Positions 7,567 to 18,000 of a stretch of DNA of 64,000 nt are shown one piece after another. This DNA is from CAYUQT01 sp964596165 (lineage in GTDB: Bacteria; Planctomycetota; Phycisphaerae; UBA1845; JAFGLZ01): assembly GCA_964596165.1 (NCBI GenBank), contig CAZQTW010000034.1, positions 1 to 64,000 of the forward strand, given 5' to 3'. A program made the position numbers and the translations under genes. Below the pieces are notes generated by a model, which did no database searches, had not been told where the DNA came from, and worked only from the letters and a program-made list of their open reading frames with translations. Position 1 is the first letter of the stretch. Every line of letters starts with the position of its first letter.

Positions 7567-10311
7567 TCATGGTGTAAAGGAACTCCGCAACTCCAGGTTG
7601 TCCACGTAGTACACCGTCTTGGCATTCGCGGTGCTGCTGAAGCCGAGCCACGTGAGCGTCTTCCACTCCGGGTGACCGGTCTTGAGCTTCTCGAACCGCT
7701 TCACTGGCTGGCCGGGGAGCGTTACGGCGAGATCCCACGTCCCGCTCGCCTTGCTGCCCAGGCCGGCGGTCACCTCATAGTGCACCCATTGGCCGGCCGG
7801 GATGTCCATCACCGGTTTACCACCCAGGTGGAGCTTGCCGTCCTGGACCCAAACGCTCGGGCCCACCTTGTAGGGCGACGAACTGTCGCGCCACTCGTGG
7901 TACATCACGACGCCCGGCTCGACCCGCATATCGAAGCTGAACGTGGTGACGCCGTCCGCGTGATTTGCGCTGTAGAAGAAGTGCGGATTGAACGCATGCT
8001 GCAATCCGGGCGCGTCGACGATCTTCAGGCTTCGCTTGCCGCTGGCCGCCGCTTCCTCGGTTACGGTCACCGAGTCGCCCTTGTTCTCGACGAAGACATG
8101 GGCGCCCTCAAGACCGGAACCGACTGGGGCAAGCTCGAACTCGTTCTTGAACGCCAGCGGCGGCGGAGGCGGCGGCTCGGGCGCGAACTCGACCGGAGGG
8201 TACTTCGGCGCCTTGGCCAACTCGACCCATTTCGCGTCGCCGTAGACGCCGGCCTTGCTGTAGTCGAACGGCTTGAAGCCGATCTTCAACGCCGGTGAGG
8301 CCGGCTTCAGACGAAAGTCGTGGTGGTCCGGATCGACAAACATCGGATCGGCGACGATCGACCCGCTGTCCTTTCCCGACCTCTGCCACGCCTCGAACGT
8401 CATGTCGTGAAACATGACCGGCCGGCCAGCCGCGTTCCAGTAGAGATTGTGATCGAGCGCGACGTTCTTGTCGCGCCAATTGCCGGAAAACAGCGGGCCT
8501 TCTTTCCAGTATACGATGTTGTTCTGAAACGTGAACGACAGGTGATCTTCGACGCGCGACCGCTGGAGCTGGCCGTCCATGCTGAAGGCGAGGATGTTGT
8601 TCCGGATGACATTGTCCTTGCCGTAGTGCTGATGGTACGTGCCGGTCTTCACGTTGTATACCAGGTTGTTTTCCATCACGATGCCGGTGCTGCCCTCGTC
8701 GTTGTACAGCCCCCAGCCGCCGCGGCCGTAACGATCGTAAGAATAGACATCGTGGATGACGTTGTTGCTGACGGTCGTGCCCTCCGACGGACCCAGCGTG
8801 TACACGCCGCCCATGTCGCTCAGAACGCCCCAGCCGAGGTGGTGAATGTGGTTGAACTCGATGCAATTTCGTTTGGCCACGCTCTCGGCATAGCCCCAGC
8901 GCCAACCGACGGAGATGCCGGTATACCGAAAGTCGGCGATGTCGTTGTGCGTGACCTTGTTGTCCGGGCTGTGCCCGATCCAAACGGCCACGCAACCGCG
9001 GTCGATGTGCCCGCCGCTGCGGATAATGTTGTTGTCGATGGTAATATGACTGGTCAGATCGTGCGGCCTGGCGTGCTCGGCATCCGACCCAACGCCGATT
9101 CGCACGCCCCCGCACCCCATGTCGTGCATGTAGGTCTTGACCACGCGGCAGTCCTGGCAGCCGCGCCGGAACCAGAAGGCGTACGTCCCGATATGGCCGA
9201 CCTCGCAGTCTTCGACGCTGATGTTGCGTGCCCCGTCGGCCATGATGACCGCCGCGATGGAGTAGGCGGCCTGACCGTCGCTGTGCCCGGTGGGCGGCAG
9301 GAGGTACTGCCCATGTCGGAACGCCAATCCCTTGAGTGTGATGTACTCGGCATAGAGTCCGACCTCCGGCTCGCCGGCAAAGCGGACGAACTGATCGATC
9401 ACGGGAGCCCAGACATCCGCCTGGGTCATGTCCTCACCGGGTAGCGGTTTGTAGTAGAGCGTGCCGTCGCGGTCGAGGAACCACTCGCCGGGCTCATCCA
9501 AGGCCGACTTGAAGTTCTCGATGTGGTACCGCTGGCTCGGTCCCCACTCGCAGAACGCCCAGGCAGCCGGCCCGGTGTGAATTACGGTGTTCGTCTTGGA
9601 ATCAATCGACGCGATGCGGTGTTCGGAGGTCTCCCAGGAGTGATAAGCGATCACCGTGACATCCCTCAGTCGCTCCTTCGGAATGCTCAACAGGGGCTTG
9701 ATGTCCTCAGCCCTCGCCTGAAACGCGCGATTGGCCAGATTCGCCGGTTGACTGGTCGCGGGGTCGATACCCTGGGCCACGCGCCCGAGCATGTAGTAGT
9801 AGAACGTGTTCGGGGAGCGCGCACGAATGGCCCTCCGGCCGTTCACGAACAACTGTTCGAACCACCACCTGCCGGCTTGGACATCAGGTATCTGTGTGAC
9901 CCAGACACCGTCCGCGCCGGGCTTAAAGCCGCTGATGGTACGTCCGCCGGTGAACACCGGCGCGGCGTTCGCCGCGGCCTCATACGTGATCGAACAGGTC
10001 GGCGTCCCGCTGTCGAGCGGCGAAAAGAGCACCGGCTCCGTCAGCGTGTAGGTACCGTTCGCGATGATGACCCGGACCGGCTGCCGGAGCGGGCCGGCCG
10101 ATTTCAGGCGACGGATGGCATCCCTCGCGCCTGTCAGTGAGGCAAGCGGACCGTCGGTCTTGCCGGAGGTCGGTCGCCTCAAGTGGCCGGACCACCGGTC
10201 ATTGCCGTCCGGCGCCACGTAGAACGTGGTGACTCGTTCCGGGTTGCAGCAGGGCAGGGCCAACCACAACATGGTCACGCCGACCAGGGAATGCATTCTG
10301 AGCCTGCGCAT
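7567..10311 (-). CDS. Secreted right-handed parallel beta-helix protein
   Basis: A 914-residue protein with an N-terminal signal (hydrophobic stretch LVGVTMLWLALP). TFYVAPDGNDRWSG and IIANGTYTLTEPV are typical openings of DUF1565/pectate-lyase-like beta-helix proteins. From about residue 330 to 650 there are many helix-rung repeats (NISVEDCEVGHIG, HITIDNNIIRSGGHI, TTVSNNVIHDV, IVMENNLVYNV, VIRNNILAF). The last 200 residues form a separate beta-rich domain that may be a concanavalin-like binding module. Such proteins are usually polysaccharide lyases, epimerases or glycosidases; the substrate cannot be told. GGAGG nine bases upstream fixes the start at 10311. Confidence 0.75.
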   Translation of the reverse strand: MRRLRMHSLVGVTMLWLALPCCNPERVTTFYVAPDGNDRWSGHLRRPTSGKTDGPLASLTGARDAIRRLKSAGPLRQPVRVIIANGTYTLTEPVLFSPLDSGTPTCSITYEAAANAAPVFTGGRTISGFKPGADGVWVTQIPDVQAGRWWFEQLFVNGRRAIRARSPNTFYYYMLGRVAQGIDPATSQPANLANRAFQARAEDIKPLLSIPKERLRDVTVIAYHSWETSEHRIASIDSKTNTVIHTGPAAWAFCEWGPSQRYHIENFKSALDEPGEWFLDRDGTLYYKPLPGEDMTQADVWAPVIDQFVRFAGEPEVGLYAEYITLKGLAFRHGQYLLPPTGHSDGQAAYSIAAVIMADGARNISVEDCEVGHIGTYAFWFRRGCQDCRVVKTYMHDMGCGGVRIGVGSDAEHARPHDLTSHITIDNNIIRSGGHIDRGCVAVWIGHSPDNKVTHNDIADFRYTGISVGWRWGYAESVAKRNCIEFNHIHHLGWGVLSDMGGVYTLGPSEGTTVSNNVIHDVYSYDRYGRGGWGLYNDEGSTGIVMENNLVYNVKTGTYHQHYGKDNVIRNNILAFSMDGQLQRSRVEDHLSFTFQNNIVYWKEGPLFSGNWRDKNVALDHNLYWNAAGRPVMFHDMTFEAWQRSGKDSGSIVADPMFVDPDHHDFRLKPASPALKIGFKPFDYSKAGVYGDAKWVELAKAPKYPPVEFAPEPPPPPPLAFKNEFELAPVGSGLEGAHVFVENKGDSVTVTEEAAASGKRSLKIVDAPGLQHAFNPHFFYSANHADGVTTFSFDMRVEPGVVMYHEWRDSSSPYKVGPSVWVQDGKLHLGGKPVMDIPAGQWVHYEVTAGLGSKASGTWDLAVTLPGQPVKRFEKLKTGHPEWKTLTWLGFSSTANAKTVYYVDNLELRSSFTP

Positions 10312-10738
10312 GTCCGCTTTCCTCCGGGTGTTCTCGGGACTCGGGTTCCGGGTGTCGGCGTTCGGGCAATCGGGTGATCCAGCCGGGCCCCGATGCCCAA
10401 GCCCCGACGACCGTCTTGTGGCATGGGCATGGATTGTGCGCCGTCAGTTGCCGCATGTCCATAGGCATAGGCAACCTCAAGGCAGTCGGCATCTAACACC
10501 CCAGCGCAAAGTCGCCCATTTCGGGCATCCGCCCCGCGTTTTCGGCAGCGCCGGAGGGAGTGCCGGTGGCTCAAACCAATTACTTGGCGCTGCACTGCTA
10601 GTCTCCGGCGCAAACCGGCAACATGCCACAGGACCGGTGGGAGACCGAGCGCACCCGTGCGACCCACTGGACCCTATGCCCCAGACCCTATACCCTGAGC
10701 CTTCGGCCTCGGCTGGAGGCCACATCGGGAGGCATCGC
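10312..10738. other. Divergent intergenic region, 427 bp
   Basis: Separates the divergent beta-helix and alpha-galactosidase-like genes and should hold both promoters. I could not identify convincing -35/-10 pairs. It contains G/T-rich word repeats near 10325-10375 (CGGGTGTT, CGGGTTCCGGGTGTCGG) and CAGACCCTATACCCTGAGCC near 10682-10701, both of the degenerate tract type seen elsewhere in the window. The upstream part of the plus-strand frame is open but is judged non-coding. Confidence 0.5.
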
Positions 10739-13687
10739 ATGATCAGACGCTTGCTGAGGTTTCTCGTTTTCGGAGTATGCGTTCTGATAAACGGGCAGTC
10801 GCTGTTCGCCGCCGAGGCGTCTCAGGCCGCCGGCGCCCGCCAGACGCTGACGTGGGCCAACGATGCGCTCAAGCTCCAGTGGCGGTTGGGCAGCGATTCC
10901 GTACGGTTGACCAATCTGCACGACAACACAGTGGTGTCGATCCCGATCGGCCTCGATTCACTGGGGTTCGGTGACGCCCGGCTCGATCATTTGTGCGTCA
11001 AGCCGGTGCGCGTCACCGTGACGGAGACGGACAAGGGCTCCGAATGGCGATTCGTCTTGCCGGAGGTCGCGCCCCCCAACGCTCCCTTGGCCGCCCGACA
11101 AACCGTCGGCTTTGAACTCAACCGAGCGTCGCCCTGGGTCCGCAAGCGGGTTACCGTGGAATTGGCCGCCGGCGCCAAGGCGCCTGAGACGAAAACGAGA
11201 ACCGGGGCGCCCCGTGGGGGCCAAACGTCGTGCTTGCTCACGGACGTCAACGTCGAGCGCCTGCAACTCACCGGCCGGCAACCCCGCCAGCCGTTCGACG
11301 GCTGGCAGAGCTACCCCGTCCTGGCCCAGTCCTTCTTCTGCGGCGTCGAGTTTCCCGTCGCCAAGGCCGTCGTCAACGGCGAACAGGCACGCCTCTCCTA
11401 TCAACCCGGCCGCCGGTTGTCGCCGGGCGACCGCTATGATGTCTGGCCCATCGTCTACGGCGCCTCGGCGCCGGGCAAGAGCCGACAGGCCTTCGAGACG
11501 TACATCCGTTCCCTTCGCCCGCCGTCCGGCTTGATCCACATCCAATACAATAGTTGGTGGTCGGCGCCGTATCCGTTCACCGAGAAACACATGCTCGACC
11601 TGATCGACGTCTTCTACGAAAAGTTCTACAAGGCCAACGGCGCCCGCCTCGACACGTTCTGCCTCGACATGGGCTGGACGGATCGCCGGACCATCTGGCG
11701 AATCGACGAATACAACTTCCCGCTCGGGTTCTCCAATCTGGCCTGGGCGCTCAAACGGATGGAGTCGCGACTGGGCCTCTGGTGTTCGCCGAGCAGTTGT
11801 TACCCCGACGCCCAAGACCTCGACTGGGCCGAGAAGAACGGCTACGAGACGTTCGCGTATCCCAAGTCGCAGCGGTTCGGCTGCCTGGGCGGCCCGCGCT
11901 ACCAGGGCGCGTTTCGGGACTCGCTCGTCGATTTGACGCGTCGGTACGGCATCTCGCACATCAAGTACGACGGCTACCGCCCGGAGTGCCCGGAGAAGGG
12001 GCATGGCCACGAACCCGGCGACCTGTCGCGGGAAAAAGTCGCCCTCGGTCTGATCGATATCTTCAAGGCAGTGCATGCGGCCAACCCCGACTCGTGGTTC
12101 GAGCCGACGTGTTTCGGCTTCCGGCCCAGTCCGTGGTGGCTGCCCTACGTGAACACGGTGATCGGGACGTTCGGCGACGACGCCCCGCTGGGACGCGTGC
12201 CGTGCCCGCTCTACCGCGAGAGCTACACGACGGCCCGCGACTTCTTCAATTTGCAGGGGACCAAGGACATCCTCTTTCCCGTCTGTGCGCAGGAGGTGCT
12301 CGGCATCATCCATCAGACCGCCGAGCCGCTTCAAAACGACGCGGTCGTCACCGTCTTGCGCGGACACAGCTTCTTGCCCCTCTACGTCAACCCGAAGTTC
12401 ATGGACGACCGCCGGTGGCGATTCCTCGCGAGGCTGTGTAACTGGGCGAGATCGAACGCGGAGCTGCTGACCTACACGAACGCCTTGTGCTTCGGCGGCT
12501 GGGCCGACGATCAAAAATCACGCTCGTGGGAACGCGAGCTACCGCGAGATCCTTACGGCTACGCGCACTTCATGCCGGACCGGGGGCTCCTGATGCTACG
12601 AAATCCGTGGATCAAGCCGACGCAGGTGCAGCTTGCCCTGGACGAGTCCATCGGCTTTCCGAAGACGCTGAAGGACGTCGCGCCGATCTGCATCTATCCC
12701 GATTACAACCGGGCCGGCGCTCCGGTGGGTTATGGCTCGAGACTGGACGTCCAGTTAAGGCCCTACGAGACGCGATTGCTCGCATTCGGCGGCTATCCCA
12801 ATGCCCCGACCGAGGTGAAGCGTCCTTCACCCACGGCGCCGACTACGGTTCAGACGCAGGTCGAGAAGGGGCGGGGGAGCCTGCGACTCGCATTCGAGAC
12901 GGCGGGCGGAAAGCAAACCCGGCAACTCTGGGTGCTTTACGAGTCGCCGACGCCGCTACTGACGCCGGACTGCCGCGTTCAGATCAACGGAAACGACGTG
13001 AAGCCCCGCGTTCATGATTCGCAAACCGGCTGGCGGGCCACGGGCCACAAAGAGCCGGAGTTCTGGAACTGGTTGCTGGCCGACCTGCCGGCGGGCGATT
13101 GCACGGTGACGGCCGACCTCGAACTCATGGACGGGGCGAAGGTCTCCGCCTGGCTGGTCACATCCGAGCCGGTCGCCGACGATCCTCGCCCCGCGCGGCC
13201 TATCCCGCCGCCTGAGACCCTGCTGACCGATGCCGTCGAGCTGCTGGCGCCGACCTCACCCGAATCGGCGGGCATGCCGAGCCTGGTCAACCTGGCGTTG
13301 GCCAAGAAGGGGGCCAAGGCAACGGCCTCGTCCAACTGGGCCGACGAACACAACGCGAGCAAGGCCATCGACGGGGACCTGACCACACGCTGGAACAGCA
13401 AGGGCGATGACAGGGTCGGCGCCTGGCTCGAGGTGGAACTGCCCGCGCCCAAGAGAATCAGTCAGGTGCTCGTCCGCGAGGCCTGCGGCGGCCGGATCAC
13501 CCAATACAAGATCCAGGTCTGGACGGGCTCGGAGTGGCGCGACGTCGCAACGGCGTCAAAGGAGGCCGCCAGGGTAAACATCCGCCATCGGTTCGAGCCC
13601 GTCGAAACGGCCAAGGTCAGGTTGGTCACACTGGCCGCCACCGAGGTGCCGTCCGTCTTTGAGTTCGAGGTGCACGGGCAGCCGTAG
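10739..13687 (+). CDS. Secreted GH36-like alpha-galactosidase with C-terminal discoidin domain
   Basis: A 982-residue protein with a signal peptide (LLRFLVFGVCVLINGQSLFA). The central TIM barrel resembles clan GH-D enzymes: DTFCLDMGWTDRR, LGLWCSPSS, then HIKYDGY with Asp411 as likely nucleophile, and GTFGDDAPLG with Asp480/481 as candidate acid/base. A C-terminal F5/8 type C domain (about 845-982) shows KATASSNWADEHNASKAIDG and TTRWNSKGDD. GGGAGG upstream fixes the ATG at 10739. Expected to release alpha-galactosyl or similar residues outside the cytoplasm. The exact specificity is open because these planctomycete forms are divergent. Confidence 0.75.
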   Translation: MIRRLLRFLVFGVCVLINGQSLFAAEASQAAGARQTLTWANDALKLQWRLGSDSVRLTNLHDNTVVSIPIGLDSLGFGDARLDHLCVKPVRVTVTETDKGSEWRFVLPEVAPPNAPLAARQTVGFELNRASPWVRKRVTVELAAGAKAPETKTRTGAPRGGQTSCLLTDVNVERLQLTGRQPRQPFDGWQSYPVLAQSFFCGVEFPVAKAVVNGEQARLSYQPGRRLSPGDRYDVWPIVYGASAPGKSRQAFETYIRSLRPPSGLIHIQYNSWWSAPYPFTEKHMLDLIDVFYEKFYKANGARLDTFCLDMGWTDRRTIWRIDEYNFPLGFSNLAWALKRMESRLGLWCSPSSCYPDAQDLDWAEKNGYETFAYPKSQRFGCLGGPRYQGAFRDSLVDLTRRYGISHIKYDGYRPECPEKGHGHEPGDLSREKVALGLIDIFKAVHAANPDSWFEPTCFGFRPSPWWLPYVNTVIGTFGDDAPLGRVPCPLYRESYTTARDFFNLQGTKDILFPVCAQEVLGIIHQTAEPLQNDAVVTVLRGHSFLPLYVNPKFMDDRRWRFLARLCNWARSNAELLTYTNALCFGGWADDQKSRSWERELPRDPYGYAHFMPDRGLLMLRNPWIKPTQVQLALDESIGFPKTLKDVAPICIYPDYNRAGAPVGYGSRLDVQLRPYETRLLAFGGYPNAPTEVKRPSPTAPTTVQTQVEKGRGSLRLAFETAGGKQTRQLWVLYESPTPLLTPDCRVQINGNDVKPRVHDSQTGWRATGHKEPEFWNWLLADLPAGDCTVTADLELMDGAKVSAWLVTSEPVADDPRPARPIPPPETLLTDAVELLAPTSPESAGMPSLVNLALAKKGAKATASSNWADEHNASKAIDGDLTTRWNSKGDDRVGAWLEVELPAPKRISQVLVREACGGRITQYKIQVWTGSEWRDVATASKEAARVNIRHRFEPVETAKVRLVTLAATEVPSVFEFEVHGQP

Positions 13688-13745
13688 CGGTCGATGCCCC
13701 CTGGGTTGGTTGGGGGGGGGTGAGCCTTCTGGAGTGCCGCTGCGG

Positions 13746-13985
13746 TCACCGCCGTGGGCGCGTCATGACAGGAATTCGAGAGACTCTGTCTTCTGTCAGC
13801 CCTGCCCGACGGATTTGGCTGCGGAGGAGGAAGGGCGCAAGTGATCGGTGACAGGGGATGACCGGGTTCGGAGTGCCCGGTTTCGCCAATATGACGTGAC
13901 TGCCTTTCTGGCGGATCTCGCGATAACCGACCCTGCAGAACGCGGCAATGGCCCGTCGTCCGGAGATCCCCGCGAGCCTACCCAT
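13746..13985 (-). CDS. hicA: HicA-like mRNA interferase toxin, 3' end probably frameshifted
   Basis: A 79-residue protein with the HicA signature: a short basic domain, QKGSHVILAKPG with the catalytic-type GSH histidine, and LRSQIRRAGLTED near the end. It begins one base after the hicB stop. The last residues (VSRIPVMTRPRR) are atypical. Moving one base near 13778-13786 gives ESLEFLS and a stop at 13763-13765, which fits the usual HicA ending (xEFLxLL). A one-base insertion or a sequencing error is therefore likely. Known HicA proteins cleave mRNA and are neutralised by HicB. Confidence 0.75.
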   Translation of the reverse strand: MGRLAGISGRRAIAAFCRVGYREIRQKGSHVILAKPGTPNPVIPCHRSLAPFLLRSQIRRAGLTEDRVSRIPVMTRPRR

Positions 13986-13986
13986 G

Positions 13987-14196
13987 CTAGACCTCTACGG
14001 TGGTGACCAGTGCTGGCTTCAGGCGGCGGACTCTCTTGCGAGGGGTTGCCTGTAAGTAGAGCGAAATGGCCTCCTTGACATTCTTCAGCGCCGACTCAAC
14101 GGATTTTCCCTGACTCATGCAGCCGGGCAGTGCGGGCACATCAGCGACATACCCTCTATACTCCGGATCATAGACAAGATTCACCATGACCTGCAT
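13987..14196 (-). CDS. hicB: HicB-like antitoxin
   Basis: A 69-residue protein with the HicB N-terminal fold: VNLVYDPEYRGYVADVPALP, then GCMSQGKSVESALKNVKEAI. It ends with a basic tail. GGGAGAA upstream supports 14196; the frame is open further upstream to 14310 but that part lacks a good ribosome site. It lies directly before hicA, so the order is hicB-hicA. HicB normally binds HicA and represses its own promoter. Confidence 0.8.
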   Translation of the reverse strand: MQVMVNLVYDPEYRGYVADVPALPGCMSQGKSVESALKNVKEAISLYLQATPRKRVRRLKPALVTTVEV

Positions 14197-15015
14197 GACA
14201 AGTTCTCCCGAAGCGATTCCTTCGCGGCAATGGTTGACATGGTCAAGACAGCCGACCGGCGGCCTGTGCTGCTCTGCCTGTGCGCGTCCGTGGTATGACC
14301 AATGGGCCATGCCAGCTTCGGCGTATCACTCGAAGTAGACGGGGGTAACGCCGACGCAGGTCCTCATAGATTGCTCTTGGCGCGGAGCACAATGTCCTGG
14401 ACCGTTGGTGTGGTTGGTCATGGTTGAGGCATCTCCCCGAGACGGCGTTTGGCTGGGCCGCGTGCAGCCTCCTTCCGGTGTCAGGCGGCGGTGCTGAACG
14501 ACATCCTGGTAGGGCCGGGCGGGGCCCCATTTGTTCCGAGTTGAAACATCGCCGGGTGTCTGTGATACTAATACTATCCACATAATCGTGTTTTCTGATG
14601 CCAGGACTGTCAGGCGAGGGCAGTTTGTCCCCACACAAGGCACTGCGTAGCCAGGCGCCATTCCTTTGCATGGACTTAGATGTAAGCTCATTTTTTACAG
14701 AGTTTTAGGTGAATATCGGGACCAGGATTCTAGAGGGTTAAACCTCTTTGGATCCTGTGAGTATGCCCCTCTCGTCAGTAGGTTCCACTAAAATCCACCC
14801 TGCCGTGGTTTACTTTGTGCACTGGGATGAATATAGTCGATGTAGATGGCGCGAGGTTCTTGAGCGAGGGCCTCGTGCCATAGACTATTCTGTCATGAGA
14901 GTTTAGGCCTGCCTGAAGGCCCCTGGGCGAGGGCAGATGCACCCAAGGATGGCGTCAGTCCAGACTGGATAGATTGCGCATGAGCTGCCGGGCGCATCGC
15001 GGGGAGGGACGTTTC
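14197..15015. other. Intergenic region, 819 bp, upstream of the giant surface-protein gene
   Basis: No convincing gene. Short minus-strand frames around 14243-14691 lack domain features. The part from about 14690 to 14870 is clearly richer in A+T than its surroundings and carries a candidate promoter at 14809-14837. The imperfect hairpin AGAGGGTTAAACCTCT lies near 14730-14750. The last 30 bases contain the ribosome site for the gene starting at 15016. Confidence 0.5.
14809..14837 (+). promoter_or_regulatory. Candidate sigma70-type promoter for the giant surface-protein gene
   Basis: TTTACT (14809-14814) and TATAGT (14832-14837) are separated by 17 bp, matching 4/6 and 5/6 of the consensus. 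Transcription would begin near 14844 and leave a leader of about 170 nt before the ATG at 15016. The local A+T richness supports it. Confidence 0.4.
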
Positions 15016-18000
15016 ATGTCCAAGCGGAACGTTGTGGCCAAACGCAAAAACCGCCTTTCCATCGAGCCCCTGGAACCAAGACGGTTGCTCGACGTCTCCG
15101 GCGTCTGGCAGGAAATGGGGTTCCGATCCGCCAGCGGCGGCGGCATGACCTATCACCCCTACTTCTTCGATGACGACTACTTCAAGTCGGAAACCGACGG
15201 CCGCGGCAACCGCGCAATGGCGATTGACCAGCAGGGCTATCCGGTTGTCGCTCACGAGAGAGTCCAATGGATTGCCCCATCGACGGTCTACGCACCGCCG
15301 GCGATCATCGTCCAGCGATACAACGGTTTCGAATGGATCACGTTGGGTGGAGAAGCGGGAGTCTACGGGCCTGTGGGCGGGGGCGTCGATCCGGCAGTCG
15401 CCATTGACTTCAAAGGCCAGCCCTACGTGGCCTTCCTCAGCGGCAGCGAGATCTATCTGAAATACTTCGACGGTGCCGCTTGGCAGACCATGGACGGGGG
15501 ATCCGGTAACGTCAGCAATGACTCCGTCAAGAACGCCGAACCCGATGTGGTCATTGGGACAGACGGTCTGCCGATCGTGGCCTATACGGCCTACGACGCC
15601 ACCGGCAACGATATGGACATTGTTGTCAAGAAGTGGAACGGCAACCGATGGGTCGAACTCACCAATGGGCTGGAATTCGGCGAAGCCCAGGGCGTCTCGG
15701 CGAGCCTGTATGGAGACGGTGTCAGCAACGACATCTACGATTCGAAGAACCCCAGCATCACGATTGACAAGAGCGGTTATCCTATTCTGGCCTGGTCGTC
15801 CGAAACCTACGCGAACAACAACGAAATCTACATCCGGCGTTGGACGGGTGGAGAGTGGGTCGAGATAGGCACCGACTCGGCCAGCGGTCCGCCCGGCAAA
15901 TTCGGTCCGGAGGACACCGTTCCGAGCCGCGGCATCAGCAATGACGACACGATGTCTCTCGAGCCTGTGGTCAGGGTAACGGATGACAATACGATCATCG
16001 TTGCCTGGATCGACTATCAAGACTACTCCAACAGGACCAACGCCGGCATCTACCTCAAGAAGTACGAACAGGGGGCCGCGAGTCCGGTCTGGGAGGAATA
16101 CAGTCTGGGCTCCGCGACCGGTCACGGTATAACGCCGGTCCCCGGCATGACGTTCCAGAATCTTTCCATGGACGTCGGGCCGCACGCCACCGACCCGAGC
16201 GGCGAATGGACACCGGTGTTGGCATGGTCAAGCTTGGCCACGGGAGCTGAACCTTGGGTTGCCCGGTTCAACCCGGGGACCTCCACGTGGGAGTTCCTCG
16301 TCGGCGACGGCGCGGATCCCCTGATAACCGAGCCGCTGGACGGCCCGCATCCGTGGGCAGACTTCGTCATTGCCGGCGTCACGCCCGATGCCACGGGCTG
16401 GATGAACATCTATGCGAATCTGCCGGTCGTCGGTATAGACCCAACAACCGGCCACGAGATCCTCGTCTACTCCAATCGCGAGATCTACTTCCCCGACTGG
16501 GAGGTGTATGCCCAGCAGTACCGGGCCAACTCGGATTACTTCGAGATCCGTGATCTCGACGAGACCCGTACGGTCAACATTTCAGTTGCTTGGGCCTCCA
16601 ATCCCGGTACGCCGACCGGCGACTTGATCGTGTCCCTGTTGGACGGCGACGGCGCGGCGGTCAGGACGTCACTCGGCGGGCAGATGCTGAGCGTCACACC
16701 GACGGCGTATGTCGATCCCGTTGGCGGCGATACGCGCGGGTTGGTTCGCCTGAAGCTGGAAGGACAGACCTGGGGCGAGCAGAATTACATACTGACCGTG
16801 GATCAGGGAGGGGCGGATCAAGTTGTCGACGAGATCGAGCCGAACGAGGTCTACCTGGATCGGCAGATCATACGCAGCACCAGTGGAAATCAGGAGGCCC
16901 GTACGGTCAAGATCGGTTCGCCCGCCGGACCTGAGAAGGCCGGCATCAACAACCAGTGGATCGAAATGGGGCGCGGCTCGCTGACCCGCGGCGGCTTGGA
17001 CAACTCGCCACTGCCTAGCATCGGACCGATTATGGCGACGTCATACGACGGCAGTCCGATCATGGCCTACATCGACAGCAATCGGAGGGGCGATGCCTGG
17101 CTGGAGGTCAAGATCTTCGATCAGCAGGCGCGCGATGAGTACGGGCAGCCGGGCACATGGATCAACCTGACCGAGAACGTCCCGCTGACGTCCAGCGTCA
17201 TCGATGGGGCTCTGACGTGGGGGGCGCAGGGGTTCGGGTTGACGGGAATCGGTGACCCCGTCACGAAGGTGATCGATGTCTCGTGCGATCCGACGTTTCT
17301 CAACAGCCTGAACGGCAAGGTCTTTGTTGCCGTGACCGACGGGACGTGCATCGACGTATACGAAGCCAAGTACGGCGCCGATCCCACGCGACCCAACGGA
17401 TATAGCCAGTTGACATTGATCGGCGGAGACCACGCCGTTACGGCCCCGGCGGGCGGAAAGATCGTCTGGGTCAGCGTCCAAGCCGGACCCGACGGCGAAG
17501 TGGCGCTCGCCTGGGAGTGGTTCAACCCCAACGGATATCCGGCGGCCGTCGGCAGCAGTGGAACGAGGCCGAGGCTGGGCGCGGGCGATGTCTACCTGCG
17601 CCTGTGGGATCCGACGGCAAACGGGGGTTCGGGCGATTGGATCGAGATGGGCGCCGGATCGTCCGCCAATCCCAATGCCAACGGCGTCGGCGGCATGACC
17701 AATGACGGTTTCTCTCGTTATCCCGATTTGGCCTTTATCCCGACGCCTGCGGACCCGCCTGGAACCGGCGCCAACAAGAAGGGTTCGTACGTACTGGCTT
17801 GGTCCTATGGGAGTTGGGATTCCACAGCGGGAGAGCCGTCTCCTGCACAAGAGCCTGAACCGCGATTTACGTCCGGCTTTGAGTCGTACGGCATCAAGGT
17901 GGCCTGGTTTGACAAGAACACGCAGACCTGGAGTACAAACATCGTCGATAGTGCGGGACCCTATACGCTGTATACCTGGAACAAGACCGACGTGATTGGA

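Noticed and set aside
10958..12514. 518-codon minus-strand frame opposite the alpha-galactosidase-like gene
   Set aside because: No recognisable motifs; the composition is typical of an antisense shadow.
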